A stretch of DNA of 64,000 nt from Streptomyces pseudovenezuelae. Its GTDB lineage: Bacteria; Actinomycetota; Actinomycetes; Streptomycetales; Streptomycetaceae. The notes beneath the pieces were generated by a model, which was not told where the DNA came from, did no database searches, and was given only the letters and a program-made list of their open reading frames with translations. The position numbers and the translations under genes were made by a program. Below are positions 1 to 7,782 of this stretch, piece after piece (within the stretch, counting starts at the first letter, position 1; each line of letters starts with the position of its first letter). The stretch is taken from positions 896,212 to 960,211 of the forward strand of contig NZ_KQ948145.1 of assembly GCF_001513955.1 (NCBI RefSeq), read 5' to 3'.

Positions 1-1050
1 GATCGCGACCTCCTTGACCAGGGCGGCCAGCGCCTCCGGGTCGGTGTTCAGCCAGGTGGCGAACTTGGCGGCGGCCTCGGCGTGCTTGGAGTCGGTGGAG
101 ACGCCGGTGGAGGAGCCGCCCCAGCTGCCGGTGACGTTCTCGCCGGACTTCCACTGCGGCAGCGGGGCCATGCGCCACTTGCCCTTGGTGTCGGGCGCGG
201 AGGAGACCAGCACGCCGGGCGCCCAGACGGCCGAGACCCAGGCCAGGTGGGTGCCCTTGTTGAGGGCGTTGTTCCAGGCCGGGGTGTACATCGGCTGGTT
301 GTCGATGACGCCTTCCTGTACCAGGCCGCCCCAGAACTCGGCGACCTGCTTGGTGGCCGCGTCGTCGATGCCGACGGTCCACTTGCCGGCCGAGTCGACG
401 GTCCACCACTTGCCGCCGGCCTGCTGGGAGAGGCCGGCGAACAGACCGGGGTCGTTGGCGGAGAACGTGGTCAAGTAGGCGTCCGGGACGGCCTTCTTGG
501 CGGCGCGGGCGGTCTCGGCGAACTCCGTCCAGGTCTTCGGGACGGTCAGGCCGTGCTTCTTGAAGAGGTCCTCGCGGTAGTAGAACATCAGCGGCCCGGC
601 GTCCTGCGGGATCGCGTAGAGCGCGTCCGTGCCGAGGGTGACCATGCCCCACAGGCCCTCGGCGAACTCGGACTTGGTGCTGCCCGCGTACTTGGTGATG
701 TCGGCCAGGACGTCGTTGGAGACCAGGGTCGGCAGGGACTGGTACTCGACCTGGATGAGGTCGGGGGCGTTGCCGGCCTTCTTCGCGGTGATCAGCTTGG
801 AGACGATCTCGCCGCCGCTGGCCTGCTTGGACACGGTCACCGTGATGTCCGGGTTCTTCTTGTTCCAGATCGCGGCGACCTTCTCCATGTTGGGCGCCCA
901 CGACCAGTAGGTCAGCTTGACGGGCCCGCTGCTCGCGCCGGAGTCCTGGTCGTCGGAACCGCCGCAGGCGGCGAGGGTGCCGGTGAGGCCGAGGGCTGCG
1001 GCCCCGGCAAGGATGGTGCGCCTGCTGACCTGACGGCGGTTGATCGACAT
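1..1050 (-). CDS. Sugar ABC transporter substrate-binding lipoprotein (3' end outside window)
   Basis: This is an extracellular solute-binding protein of the family 1 (carbohydrate) type that captures a sugar for an ABC importer. The N-terminus MSINRRQVSRRTILAGAAAL followed by a LAAC lipobox gives a lipoprotein signal with a twin-arginine look. Further on come family-typical segments such as LTYWSW, a GLWG motif and a W-rich second lobe. I chose the ATG at 1050 rather than 1056, because GGGGAG sits 6 nt before 1050 but directly abuts 1056. About 350 residues are present; the C-terminus and presumably the permease genes lie to the left of the window. A shared operator and a neighbouring GH53-like remnant suggest galactan or galacto-oligosaccharide as substrate, which is inference. 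The lipoprotein/SBP call is firm; the substrate is not. Confidence 0.9.
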   Translation of the reverse strand, partial: MSINRRQVSRRTILAGAAALGLTGTLAACGGSDDQDSGASSGPVKLTYWSWAPNMEKVAAIWNKKNPDITVTVSKQASGGEIVSKLITAKKAGNAPDLIQVEYQSLPTLVSNDVLADITKYAGSTKSEFAEGLWGMVTLGTDALYAIPQDAGPLMFYYREDLFKKHGLTVPKTWTEFAETARAAKKAVPDAYLTTFSANDPGLFAGLSQQAGGKWWTVDSAGKWTVGIDDAATKQVAEFWGGLVQEGVIDNQPMYTPAWNNALNKGTHLAWVSAVWAPGVLVSSAPDTKGKWRMAPLPQWKSGENVTGSWGGSSTGVSTDSKHAEAAAKFATWLNTDPEALAALVKEVAI

Positions 1051-1168
1051 CTTCATCTCCCCTGACGTGGAACCAGCCGGTCTCGAGACGTCGCGCGTTC
1101 GCGGCAACCGCCGTGGGGGGAGGTTCTGCGGACGTGACCGAGAGGCTGTGCGCGAGGGCCGCGCGGCT

Positions 1169-1184
1169 CTGTGATCGTGCACAG
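1169..1184. promoter_or_regulatory. Operator copy 1, at the promoter of the sugar transporter gene
   Basis: CTGTGATCGTGCACAG has outer arms CTGTG/CACAG forming a dyad, and an exact inverted copy lies 99 bp away at 1268-1283. It overlaps the -10 and probable start site of the adjacent promoter, as expected for a repressor site. The GTG-N6-CAC arrangement also resembles sites of Crp-type regulators; a LacI- or GntR-type sugar regulator is equally possible. No regulator gene lies within the window. Confidence 0.6.
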
Positions 1185-1211
1185 TAGAGAATTGTTTCGG
1201 CCCCTTGTCAA
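1183..1211 (-). promoter_or_regulatory. Sigma70-type promoter of the sugar-binding protein gene
   Basis: Reading the minus strand, TTGACA (1206-1211) is followed after 17 bp by TCTACT (1183-1188). The -35 is a perfect consensus. The -10 overlaps the first two bases of the 16-bp operator, so occupancy of the operator should block initiation. The transcript would begin near 1176, leaving a leader of about 125 nt. Confidence 0.55.
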
Positions 1212-1267
1212 TGGCGGGTGCGTGGGGTTACCTACTTGTTGCCCGCCGATGGCAGGAGTGAGGGGCG

Positions 1268-1283
1268 CTGTGCACGATCACAG
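1268..1283. promoter_or_regulatory. Operator copy 2, facing the GH53 remnant
   Basis: CTGTGCACGATCACAG is the exact reverse complement of the site at 1169-1184. Its position before the rightward GH53-like remnant suggests that the two copies once served two divergent promoters under one regulator. An AT-rich stretch follows it (AAAATGAGGGTTTTCTGAG), but I cannot assign a convincing rightward promoter. Confidence 0.55.
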
Positions 1284-1409
1284 AAAATGAGGGTTTTCTG
1301 AGTCGTCAGGTGTTTCGCCCGGCTCCCCTCACCCCGCTCCTCGTCGGCTGTCCGGCCCTCCCCCGGCCGCCGAAGCAACCGCACCGCCGGTGTCGCCGCG
1401 ACCGTCCGC

Positions 1410-1608
1410 GAAAGGAGCCCTCCCTGCACAGGCCGTTGTACGGCGCGGCCGCCATGACAGCGCGTTACGGCAGGCCATGCTTGATTGCCAAGACCGCATA
1501 CCCGTTCGCACTGGAGAGCGAGGATGACGTCGACATCCCGTACGGCCCCTCACAGTTGACCGAGGGCGCGACGGACAGGCAGGGGCGCGGCTACGGCTAC
1601 CGGGGTTC
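1410..1608 (+). pseudogene. Remnant of a GH53 endo-beta-1,4-galactanase gene, left fragment
   Basis: In the frame of the ATG at 1454 the translation contains TARYGRPCLIAKTAYPFALE followed by a segment with PSQLTEGATDRQG. This matches, from memory, the region of GH53 galactanases reading roughly RYGKPVLIAETAYPFTLE...QLTEGYPATPQGQ, around the second catalytic Glu. That Glu corresponds to the K in AKTAYPF, so the residue is lost. A Shine-Dalgarno-like AAAGGAG at about 1410 is followed almost at once by this late-domain sequence, so the N-terminal two-thirds of the enzyme is deleted. The frame runs out before the tnpB element. A matching C-terminal fragment lies on the other side of that element. 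Identification rests on remembered family consensus. Confidence 0.5.
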
Positions 1609-1639
1609 ATTCGCAGCGCTGCGGCGTTCACGCCGAAGG

Positions 1640-3062
1640 TGAAGCGGATCAGATGGGTGTGACGCGGAGCGTGGTGTGCGTTGCGGCGGAGCCGGACCCT
1701 ACTCCGGGACGGTGATACTTCGCTCAGACGTTCCCCGAGACGGCGCTTGTTCGGTATCTCTAGTGTGATCGTCATGCAGCTCCGGTACGCCTTCAGGTTG
1801 TACCCGGACGCCGGCCAGCGGATCGCGCTGGCGAAGGCGTTCGGGTGTGCCCGCGTGGTGTTCAACGACTGCGTGCGCGCCCGGGAGGACGCGCGGAAGG
1901 CGGGCAGGCCATTCCCGAAGGCCGGTGAGCTGTCGAAGACGCTGATCACCCAGGCGAAGCACACGGCGGAACGGGGCTGGCTCGGTGAGGTCTCCGCAGT
2001 CGTCCTGCAGCAGTCCCTGCGGGACGCCGAGGCCGCCTACAAGAACTTCTTCGCCTCCCTCAAGGGCACCCGCCAGAGCCCGAAGCTGGGCGCACCCCGG
2101 TTCAAGTCCCGCAAGGATGCCCGGCAGTCGATCCGCTTCACCGCCAACGCCCGCTGGAACATCACCGACAGCGGCCGGTTAGACCTGCCGAAGATCGGGG
2201 CGGTGAAGGTGAAGTGGTCGCGCGCCCTGCCCGCCGCCCCCACCTCGGTCACCGTTGTCAAGGACAGCGCGGGCAGGTTCTTCGCGTCGTTCGTCATCGA
2301 CACCGACCCCGCCGCCGATGCGAGCCGTATGCCCGCCACCGACCAGAGCATCGGCATTGACCTCGGCCTCACCCACTTCACCGTCCTGTCCACCGGCGAG
2401 AAGATCGACTCCCCCCGGTTCCTGCGCCGGGCGGAGAAGAAGCTGAAGAAGGCCCAGAAGGAACTGTCCCGCAAACAGAAGGGATCGAAGAACCGCGAAA
2501 AGGCCCGGCTCAAGCTCGCCCGCGCCCACGCCCAGGTCACCGACGCCCGCCGAGAGTTCCACCACCAGCTCTCCACCCGGCTGATCTCCGAGAACCAAGG
2601 GATCGCCGTGGAGAGTCTGTCGGTGGCAGGGCTGGTGCGAACTCGGCTGGCCAAGTCCGTGCACGACGCCGGGTGGTCGCGGTTCGTGGCCATGCTGGAA
2701 TACAAGGCGCAACGGTACGGACGCACTCTGGTGAAGACCGGCCGGTTCGAGCCGACGAGCCAGGTCTGCTCAACCTGCGGCGTCAAGGACGGACCCAAAC
2801 CCCTGGCTGTCCGGGAGTGGACCTGCGCCGCTTGCGGCGCGGTCCATGACCGGGACCACAACGCCGCACTCAGCGTCCAACAGGCCGCCGGACTGGCGGC
2901 ATCGGCCTGCGGAGCGCCGGTAAGACCAGAACCTGTTCTGGCACAGCGCGAGGAAACAGGAAGCCATGGATTCCCGACCGGAAGCCGTGCCGCGTAGCGC
3001 ACCGCAACCAGCCGTGAAGGCCAAAATCCTCGCCCTTCACTTCAGGACGAGGTGCAAGTCAA
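1640..3062 (+). mobile_element. IS605/IS1341-type element with orphan tnpB
   Basis: The element carries only tnpB, with no tnpA nearby. The right end is well marked: an imperfect stem-loop at 3028-3052 (CCTCG...CGAGG) is followed within 10 nt by GTCAA (3058-3062), the usual layout of the right end in Streptomyces members of this group. The left end is not resolved; I see no clear hairpin, so the left boundary given is only a limit between the GH53 remnant and tnpB. The element sits between two pieces of what looks like one GH53 gene. Confidence 0.6.
1774..2997 (+). CDS. tnpB: TnpB RNA-guided nuclease of an IS605-type element
   Basis: TnpB is the RuvC-fold, RNA-guided nuclease related to Cas12 that helps IS200/IS605 elements persist at their sites. 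The family N-terminus MQLRYAFRLYP supports the ATG at 1774; a GTG at 1765 is the alternative. RuvC residues are visible: D196 in IGIDLG, E280 in IAVESL and D361 in HDRDHNAA. A zinc finger is formed by C332-x2-C335 and C351-x2-C354. The protein is 407 residues, close to family length, with all catalytic residues present, so it is probably active. Codon 136 is the rare TTA, read in Streptomyces by the bldA tRNA, so translation may be delayed to late growth. No transposase TnpA is present. Confidence 0.9.
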   Translation: MQLRYAFRLYPDAGQRIALAKAFGCARVVFNDCVRAREDARKAGRPFPKAGELSKTLITQAKHTAERGWLGEVSAVVLQQSLRDAEAAYKNFFASLKGTRQSPKLGAPRFKSRKDARQSIRFTANARWNITDSGRLDLPKIGAVKVKWSRALPAAPTSVTVVKDSAGRFFASFVIDTDPAADASRMPATDQSIGIDLGLTHFTVLSTGEKIDSPRFLRRAEKKLKKAQKELSRKQKGSKNREKARLKLARAHAQVTDARREFHHQLSTRLISENQGIAVESLSVAGLVRTRLAKSVHDAGWSRFVAMLEYKAQRYGRTLVKTGRFEPTSQVCSTCGVKDGPKPLAVREWTCAACGAVHDRDHNAALSVQQAAGLAASACGAPVRPEPVLAQREETGSHGFPTGSRAA

Positions 3063-3082
3063 TGGGAGGGTCTGTGGACCCC
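2880..3082 (+). ncRNA. Probable omega RNA (reRNA) with guide
   Basis: In this family the guide RNA is transcribed from the 3' part of tnpB through the right end, and its guide is the sequence just outside the element. Here the scaffold would include the stem-loop at 3028-3052 and end at GTCAA (3062). The guide would start at 3063 with TGGGAGGGTCTGTGGACCCC. The 5' limit given is a guess. The prediction follows from the family mechanism, not from any RNA evidence. Confidence 0.4.
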
Positions 3083-3106
3083 ACACCCCTCACCCCCGAC
3101 CTACTT

Positions 3107-3231
3107 GGCGCGGGCACCGGCTGGGACAGACCAACCCGTCCTGGGGCAACGCGTAGGAGAACCTCGCGCTGTTCGACTTCCTGGACAGGGCGCAGCCGGG
3201 GCTGCGGACGCTGGGGCGTTATCGGTCATAG
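3107..3231 (+). pseudogene. Remnant of a GH53 endo-beta-1,4-galactanase gene, C-terminal fragment
   Basis: One frame reads GAGTGWD (3107-3127). After a frameshift near 3127 the next frame reads QTNPSWGNA, stop, ENLALFDFLDRAQPGL, ending at a stop at 3229-3231. GH53 enzymes end in a segment resembling GWD.TNP.SGNAWENQALFDF.GRALPAL, so the internal TAG at 3160-3162 replaces the Trp codon. A frameshift, a nonsense codon and loss of upstream sequence mark it as dead. A terminator-like hairpin follows the old stop by 8 nt. Together with the fragment at 1410-1608 it brackets the tnpB element. Confidence 0.5.
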
Positions 3232-3239
3232 GCCACTGG

Positions 3240-3269
3240 GTGCTGGGTGTAGTGCGGTACACCCAGCAC
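3240..3269 (+). terminator. Hairpin terminator after the GH53 remnant
   Basis: A perfect 12-bp stem (GTGCTGGGTGTA / TACACCCAGCAC) closes a 6-nt loop. It begins 8 nt after the stop of the GH53 C-terminal fragment, so it was probably that gene's terminator. There is no U-tract, as is usual in Streptomyces. Confidence 0.65.
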
Positions 3270-3357
3270 ACGCCGCGCAGCTCCCTCGTGGGCGTGGTCG
3301 GGGGGCGGAATCGTGGAGGGCGTCGGATCCCGTCCCGAGAAACGGTTGGCCACAGTC

Positions 3358-3762
3358 ATGCGCCCTCGCAGTAGCCTCGCCCTCGTCACCGCCCTGACCG
3401 CGGTCGCCCTCACCGCCGTCCTCGCCACCGGCTGCGACCCGAAGGACGTCGACGGCTCCCTGGACTGCGTGTCCAACGCCGACGCCATCGCGGACAGCGT
3501 CAAGGCCATCCACGAGGCCGGCTGGGACGCGGTGAAGGACCCTTCGAAGACCGACGACTCCATCGCCACGATCGACAAGAACATCGACAGGATCAACAAG
3601 GTTCAGGACGACTCGGGCGACAGCGAGGTCGACCAGGCCGTCAAGGACCTCGACAAGGCGATCGAGGACTACAACGAATCCATCCTCAACGGGGACATCG
3701 CCCCCGACTCCGGCAAGATCGACGCGGCGGCCGCCAGGTTGAAGGACGTCTGCACCTCGTGA
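3358..3762 (+). CDS. Small lipoprotein of unknown function
   Basis: The product has 134 residues. It opens with a basic N-region (MRPRS) and a hydrophobic core ending in the lipobox ATGC, so it should be exported and lipidated. The mature part is acidic and probably helical, rich in Asp and Lys with regular hydrophobic spacing (IDKNIDRINK, VKDLDKAIEDYNE), suggesting a small helical bundle. Two further Cys, one early in the mature chain (LDCVSN) and one near the C-terminus (KDVCTS), could pair. I do not recognise a family. The gene is convergent with the flavoprotein gene, with only 2 nt between stops. The ATG at 3358 is preferred over upstream in-frame starts because the signal peptide begins there. 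Confidence 0.8.
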   Translation: MRPRSSLALVTALTAVALTAVLATGCDPKDVDGSLDCVSNADAIADSVKAIHEAGWDAVKDPSKTDDSIATIDKNIDRINKVQDDSGDSEVDQAVKDLDKAIEDYNESILNGDIAPDSGKIDAAAARLKDVCTS

Positions 3763-3764
3763 GA

Positions 3765-4967
3765 TCAGCCGTGGGCCGCCGCCAGGTGCCGGGCCAGCCG
3801 CGGTGAGGCGAACTCCGTGCCGCACACGAAGCGCATCACCGGGCCGTAGGAAGCCGCCGCCGGCAGGCCCGTGAAGTACAGGCCCGGCACGGAGGAGACG
3901 TACCCGGCGCCGAGCCTGGGCGTGCCCCGGCTGACCGCGAGGGCGGTGCGCAGTTCATGCCCGAGGAAGTCCATCGCGGCGAGGTCGACGCGGTAGCCGG
4001 TGGCGGCGATGACGTGGTCGGCGTCGAGGCGGTCCGGCGACTTGGCGGGGGTGAGGACCTCCAGGGTGGGGCGGCCGTCGACCGTGTCCGCCTTGAGGAT
4101 CCGGTCCACCTCGGTGACCTGGACCTTGCCCTCGAAGCGGTCGCGCAGCCACCACGCGCCGAGCGGTCCGAGGACCCGCCGGACCAGGTAGTGGCGGGCG
4201 CCGGCCGGGAGCCGGCGGTAGGGGTGCGGGTAGTAGGTCAGGGCCCACAGCGACCAGGCGCGGCCGAAGGGCGACTCCGGGCGCAGCCGCGGCTGCTTCC
4301 ACGGCGGGGCGCCGAAGTCCACGCTGCCGCGTCCGCGGGCGACCACCCTGACCCGGGCGCCCGCCTCCGCCGCGAGCACGGCCGTCTCCAGCGCGGACTG
4401 GCCGGCCCCGACGACGATCAGCTCCTTGCCGGAGTATCGGCTGAGGTCGTGGTGCTGGGAGCTGTGGGAGACGGGGGCGGCGGGGGCGGGGCCGTCGGGG
4501 GCGGCGGCGGACAGCTCCGGGGGCAGGTGGGACAGCCCCGACAGACCGGTGGCGACGACGACCGCGCGCGCGGTGAACGACTCCCCCGAGTCCAGCTTGA
4601 GCTGGAAGCCGCCGCGCTCGCTGCGGTCCACGGACACGACCCGCACCTGTTCCAGCTCGGGCACCAGCTTCTCCTGGAACCACTGGCCGTAGGCGATGAA
4701 GGTCTCCACGGGGACGATGTCCTCGTCCGTCACCAGCCGGCGGATGCCGGCCGCGTCGCAGTAGTCGACGAGGGTGTGCCCGCGCTGCGGCGCGTCGAGG
4801 TTGGAGGCGGCGGGGGTCGACTTCAGGAGCATGCCCGCGGGCATGTGGTCGCGCCAGCTGACCATGGGGTCGCCGAAGACGCGCACGGGGATGCCGCGTG
4901 CCCGCAGATGGGCCGCGGTCGACAGGCCGAAGGGCCCGGCGCCGATGACTGCTACCGGTTGGATCAC
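3765..4967 (-). CDS. FAD/NAD(P)-dependent oxidoreductase (flavin monooxygenase-like)
   Basis: This 400-residue flavoprotein has two dinucleotide-binding motifs: GAGPFG at 9-14 (FAD) and GAGQSALETA at about 187-196 (NAD(P)H). An ATG-type motif lies at about 139-141 and an AATGYR signature near the C-terminus. This is the layout of flavin-containing and N-hydroxylating monooxygenases and related pyridine nucleotide oxidoreductases. The GTG at 4967 has GGGGAGGG upstream. It lies 66 bp downstream of an ATP-grasp ligase gene on the same strand, so the two probably form an operon and may act in one small-molecule pathway. The substrate is unknown. Confidence 0.85.
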   Translation of the reverse strand: MIQPVAVIGAGPFGLSTAAHLRARGIPVRVFGDPMVSWRDHMPAGMLLKSTPAASNLDAPQRGHTLVDYCDAAGIRRLVTDEDIVPVETFIAYGQWFQEKLVPELEQVRVVSVDRSERGGFQLKLDSGESFTARAVVVATGLSGLSHLPPELSAAAPDGPAPAAPVSHSSQHHDLSRYSGKELIVVGAGQSALETAVLAAEAGARVRVVARGRGSVDFGAPPWKQPRLRPESPFGRAWSLWALTYYPHPYRRLPAGARHYLVRRVLGPLGAWWLRDRFEGKVQVTEVDRILKADTVDGRPTLEVLTPAKSPDRLDADHVIAATGYRVDLAAMDFLGHELRTALAVSRGTPRLGAGYVSSVPGLYFTGLPAAASYGPVMRFVCGTEFASPRLARHLAAAHG

Positions 4968-5033
4968 GAAGTCCCTCCCCAGGACGTCACTTCGTCACTT
5001 CGTGGTGGTGCCGCTGTTCCGTGGTGCCGCTGG

Positions 5034-6293
5034 TCAACTGGTCTTTCTGCCGCGCCGGTCGGTGCGCCACAGCTGGTAGAGATGTTTCGCGCCGGGCCGT
5101 ACGAAGCGCCCGAGCATGGTGAGGAACGGCAGCGGGTCGTCACCCGCGAACCAGGCCAGTTCGGTCCCGCTGGGCCGGGCCGGCGCGTGCGGGGTCGTAT
5201 AGCCGCTGCGGCGGTAGGCGAGCAGGGCGGGCAGGTCGATGTTCTCCACGACATAGCGGTGACCGGCCCGCTGTTCCCCCTCCGGAACGGCCCGCCCGGT
5301 CAGGTCCAGGTGCATGGCACGGACGACGTCCACCCCCGACTCGCTCTCGAAGAGCCGGAACTGGGCGCCCATGCGGGGGTTGAAGTCGAGCAGTTTGTAC
5401 TGGCCGTCGCGCCGGTCGAAGCGCAGGTCGAGGTCGATGATGCCGGTGTAGCCGATCTGCTTGACGAAACGGGCGGCGAGGTCCGCGAGTTCCGGGTTGT
5501 CGACGACGTAGGCGTTGGCCGTCATGCCCGCGTGCGGTGGCCAGGAGCGCACCTTGACGCCGGTGAACAGGGCCAGCGGGGTGGAGTTGTCGTCGAAGTA
5601 GGCGTGCACGATCCAGTCCTCCGCCTCCTCTCGAGGCAGGTACTCCTGGAGGATCACCCCGGGCCGCTCGCCCCAGTCACGGGCGAGGGCGAGCAGCCCT
5701 TCACGGGTGGCGATGCGTGTGGTGCCGGCCACCGCGGGCCGTCGGCGCCGTACGAACGCCTCGCGGTTCTTGGCCACCACGGGGAAGCGGGCCGTCTCGG
5801 CGAAGGCCACGATGTCGTCGTACGACCGCGGGAAGACGGCCCGCGGGCTCGCGATCCCGTGTTCCACGCACAGTTCGTGCAGGCCCTGCTTGCTCGCCAG
5901 CCGGCGGGTGAGGCCGGGCTCCACGCGCGGGAAGAGGAACCGGCCGCACAGGTCGCTCTGGTGCTCGGCGATCAGGACCGCCGCCTCCTCGTCGGTCGGC
6001 ACGAGGACGGCGGGGCGGCCGATGCGGCGTCCGATCCGGATCAGTCCCTCGACCAGCCGGCCCGGGTCCTCGGTGCCGGTCGTCGGCCAGACGAAGGCGC
6101 GGGTGAGATAGCGGGAGGCGGCCGCAGGTGTGCAACGGTCCTCGGTGATGGCGTACATGGGCACCCCGAGGCGGCCCAGGCTGCGGATCGCGCCGACTCC
6201 GCCGTGGTGCAGCGGGTAGTCGCCGAACTTGACGATCAGGGCCGGGACCTCACGGTCGGCCTGGAACGGCACACTGCTCGCGCTTTTGGCCAC
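5034..6293 (-). CDS. ATP-grasp family carboligase
   Basis: The protein has 419 residues with an ATP-grasp fold, expected to join a carboxylate to an amine or thiol through an acyl-phosphate. Visible features are an N-terminal Rossmann-like preATP-grasp part (VPALIVKFGDYPLHHGGVGA, residues about 16-35), the segment FPVVAKNRE with the ATP-contacting Lys, VILQEYLPREEAEDW, and the metal site region DLRFDRRDGQYKLLDFNPRMGAQ. It resembles the predicted ATP-dependent carboligases of COG3919. The GTG at 6293 is the natural start. The downstream FAD oxidoreductase is probably co-transcribed. The substrate cannot be told; neither gene resembles a housekeeping ligase such as D-Ala-D-Ala ligase. Confidence 0.85.
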   Translation of the reverse strand: MAKSASSVPFQADREVPALIVKFGDYPLHHGGVGAIRSLGRLGVPMYAITEDRCTPAAASRYLTRAFVWPTTGTEDPGRLVEGLIRIGRRIGRPAVLVPTDEEAAVLIAEHQSDLCGRFLFPRVEPGLTRRLASKQGLHELCVEHGIASPRAVFPRSYDDIVAFAETARFPVVAKNREAFVRRRRPAVAGTTRIATREGLLALARDWGERPGVILQEYLPREEAEDWIVHAYFDDNSTPLALFTGVKVRSWPPHAGMTANAYVVDNPELADLAARFVKQIGYTGIIDLDLRFDRRDGQYKLLDFNPRMGAQFRLFESESGVDVVRAMHLDLTGRAVPEGEQRAGHRYVVENIDLPALLAYRRSGYTTPHAPARPSGTELAWFAGDDPLPFLTMLGRFVRPGAKHLYQLWRTDRRGRKTS

Positions 6294-6546
6294 GGTCCCC
6301 CCACGCGTCCCCCCACGGACGCGACCCCACCCATCCCGTCCGTGCTCGCAAAGGACGCTAAGCCGGAATGGAAGCCTCCGACCGTCCCTTAACAGGACAT
6401 TGCTAACTCTTTAGCCACATCGCCAACCCTTCAGACACTCCCGTGACCGGCGACTCGGACGTAACGTGTGGCCCGACCACCCGGACCGCAACGTGTGCCG
6501 CGACCTTCCGGTCCGCACGGCATGCGCGAGAGTGAGGCAGCACCCC

Positions 6547-7782
6547 ATGCCCCCCTTCGATGTCCCCTTCGACCTGCCCGAGGGCGATCCCTTCGGCCCG
6601 CACAACCTGCCGTACGGCGTCTTCTCGCCCTCGGGCTCGGCCGAGCGGACCGTCGGCGTCCGGCTCGGCGACCACGTCCTCGACGCGGGCGCGGCCGCCG
6701 CGGCCCTGGGCTCCCCGTACGCCTCCCTGCTCGCCCGGCCCTCCCTGGGCCCGCTCCTCGCCGCCGGGCGCACCGCCTGGTCGGACGTGCGGCGCGCGCT
6801 GACCGCGTGGGTGACGGTGCCGGCGCACCAGGAGGCGATCGCGGGTTTCTTCCACCCGCTGTCGTCCGTCGACCTCCACCTCCCCTTCGAGGTCGCGGAC
6901 TACGTCGACTTCTACGCCTCCGAGAACCACGCGCGAAACGTCGGCCAGATCTTCCGCCCCGACGCCGCGGACTCCCTGACCCCCAACTGGAAGCACCTGC
7001 CGATCGGTTACCACGGCCGCTCGGGCACGGTGGTGGTGTCGGGGACCGATGTCGTGCGGCCTTCGGGACAGCGGAAGGCTCCCGCCGACGCGGCTCCCGT
7101 GTTCGGGCCGTCCGTGCGGCTGGACATCGAGGCGGAGGTCGGCTTCGTGGTCGGAACGCCGTCCGAACTGGGCCGCCCGGTCGGGCTCGGCGACTTCCGG
7201 GAGCACGTCTTCGGACTGTGCCTGCTCAACGACTGGTCCGCGCGGGACATCCAGGCCTGGGAGTACGTCCCCCTCGGCCCCTTCCTCGGCAAGTCCTTCG
7301 CCACGTCGGTGTCGGCGTGGATCACCCCGCTGGACGCGCTGGAGGAGGCACGGGTGGCGCCGCCGGAGCGGACGCACGAACTGCTGCCGTATCTGGACGA
7401 CTCCGCTGCCGACGTGGAGCCGGGCGGCTACGACCTGCGGATCTCCGTCGCGATCAACGGCCACGTGGTCTCGGAGCCGCCCTTCTCCACCATGTACTGG
7501 ACGGCGGCCCAGCAGTTGGCGCACATGACGGTGAACGGGGCCTCGCTCAGGACGGGCGACCTGTACGGCTCGGGGACGGTGAGCGGGCCCTCCGCGGCCG
7601 AGCGGGGATCGCTGCTTGAGCTGACCTGGAACGGCCGGGACGTGCTGGAACTCCCCGACGGGAAGCGGACGTTCCTGGAGGACGGGGACGTGGTGACGCT
7701 GTCGGCGTGGGCTCCGGGTCCGGACGGGGTCCGGGTGGGGCTCGGGGACGTGGTGGGACAGGTGGTGTCCGGGGGCGTGTGA
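6547..7782 (+). CDS. fahA: Fumarylacetoacetase
   Basis: This enzyme hydrolyses 4-fumarylacetoacetate to fumarate and acetoacetate, the last step of tyrosine and homogentisate breakdown in the cytoplasm. The 411 residues match the family length. Signature segments are present: YVDFYASENHARNVG (metal Asp and active-site His), NWKHLPIGYHGRSG, LDIEAEVGFVVG (Glu pair), and LLNDWSARDIQAWEYVPLGP. The ATG at 6547 begins MPPFDVPFDLPEGDPFGPHN, typical of the N-terminus; more upstream in-frame sequence lacks coding character. It is divergent from the ATP-grasp gene and stands alone, with no hmgA or hpd beside it. Confidence 0.95.
   Translation: MPPFDVPFDLPEGDPFGPHNLPYGVFSPSGSAERTVGVRLGDHVLDAGAAAAALGSPYASLLARPSLGPLLAAGRTAWSDVRRALTAWVTVPAHQEAIAGFFHPLSSVDLHLPFEVADYVDFYASENHARNVGQIFRPDAADSLTPNWKHLPIGYHGRSGTVVVSGTDVVRPSGQRKAPADAAPVFGPSVRLDIEAEVGFVVGTPSELGRPVGLGDFREHVFGLCLLNDWSARDIQAWEYVPLGPFLGKSFATSVSAWITPLDALEEARVAPPERTHELLPYLDDSAADVEPGGYDLRISVAINGHVVSEPPFSTMYWTAAQQLAHMTVNGASLRTGDLYGSGTVSGPSAAERGSLLELTWNGRDVLELPDGKRTFLEDGDVVTLSAWAPGPDGVRVGLGDVVGQVVSGGV

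Noticed and set aside
1310..1642. An open frame upstream of tnpB taken as a 110-residue protein
   Set aside because: Only its middle has family character, as a late GH53 segment, and the ends are nonsense; treated as a pseudogene fragment.
3957..6392. An 811-codon open frame on the plus strand across the FAD oxidoreductase and ATP-grasp genes
   Set aside because: It is antisense to two genes with clear families; its composition (Gly/Arg/Val/Ala-rich) is that of a high-GC shadow frame.
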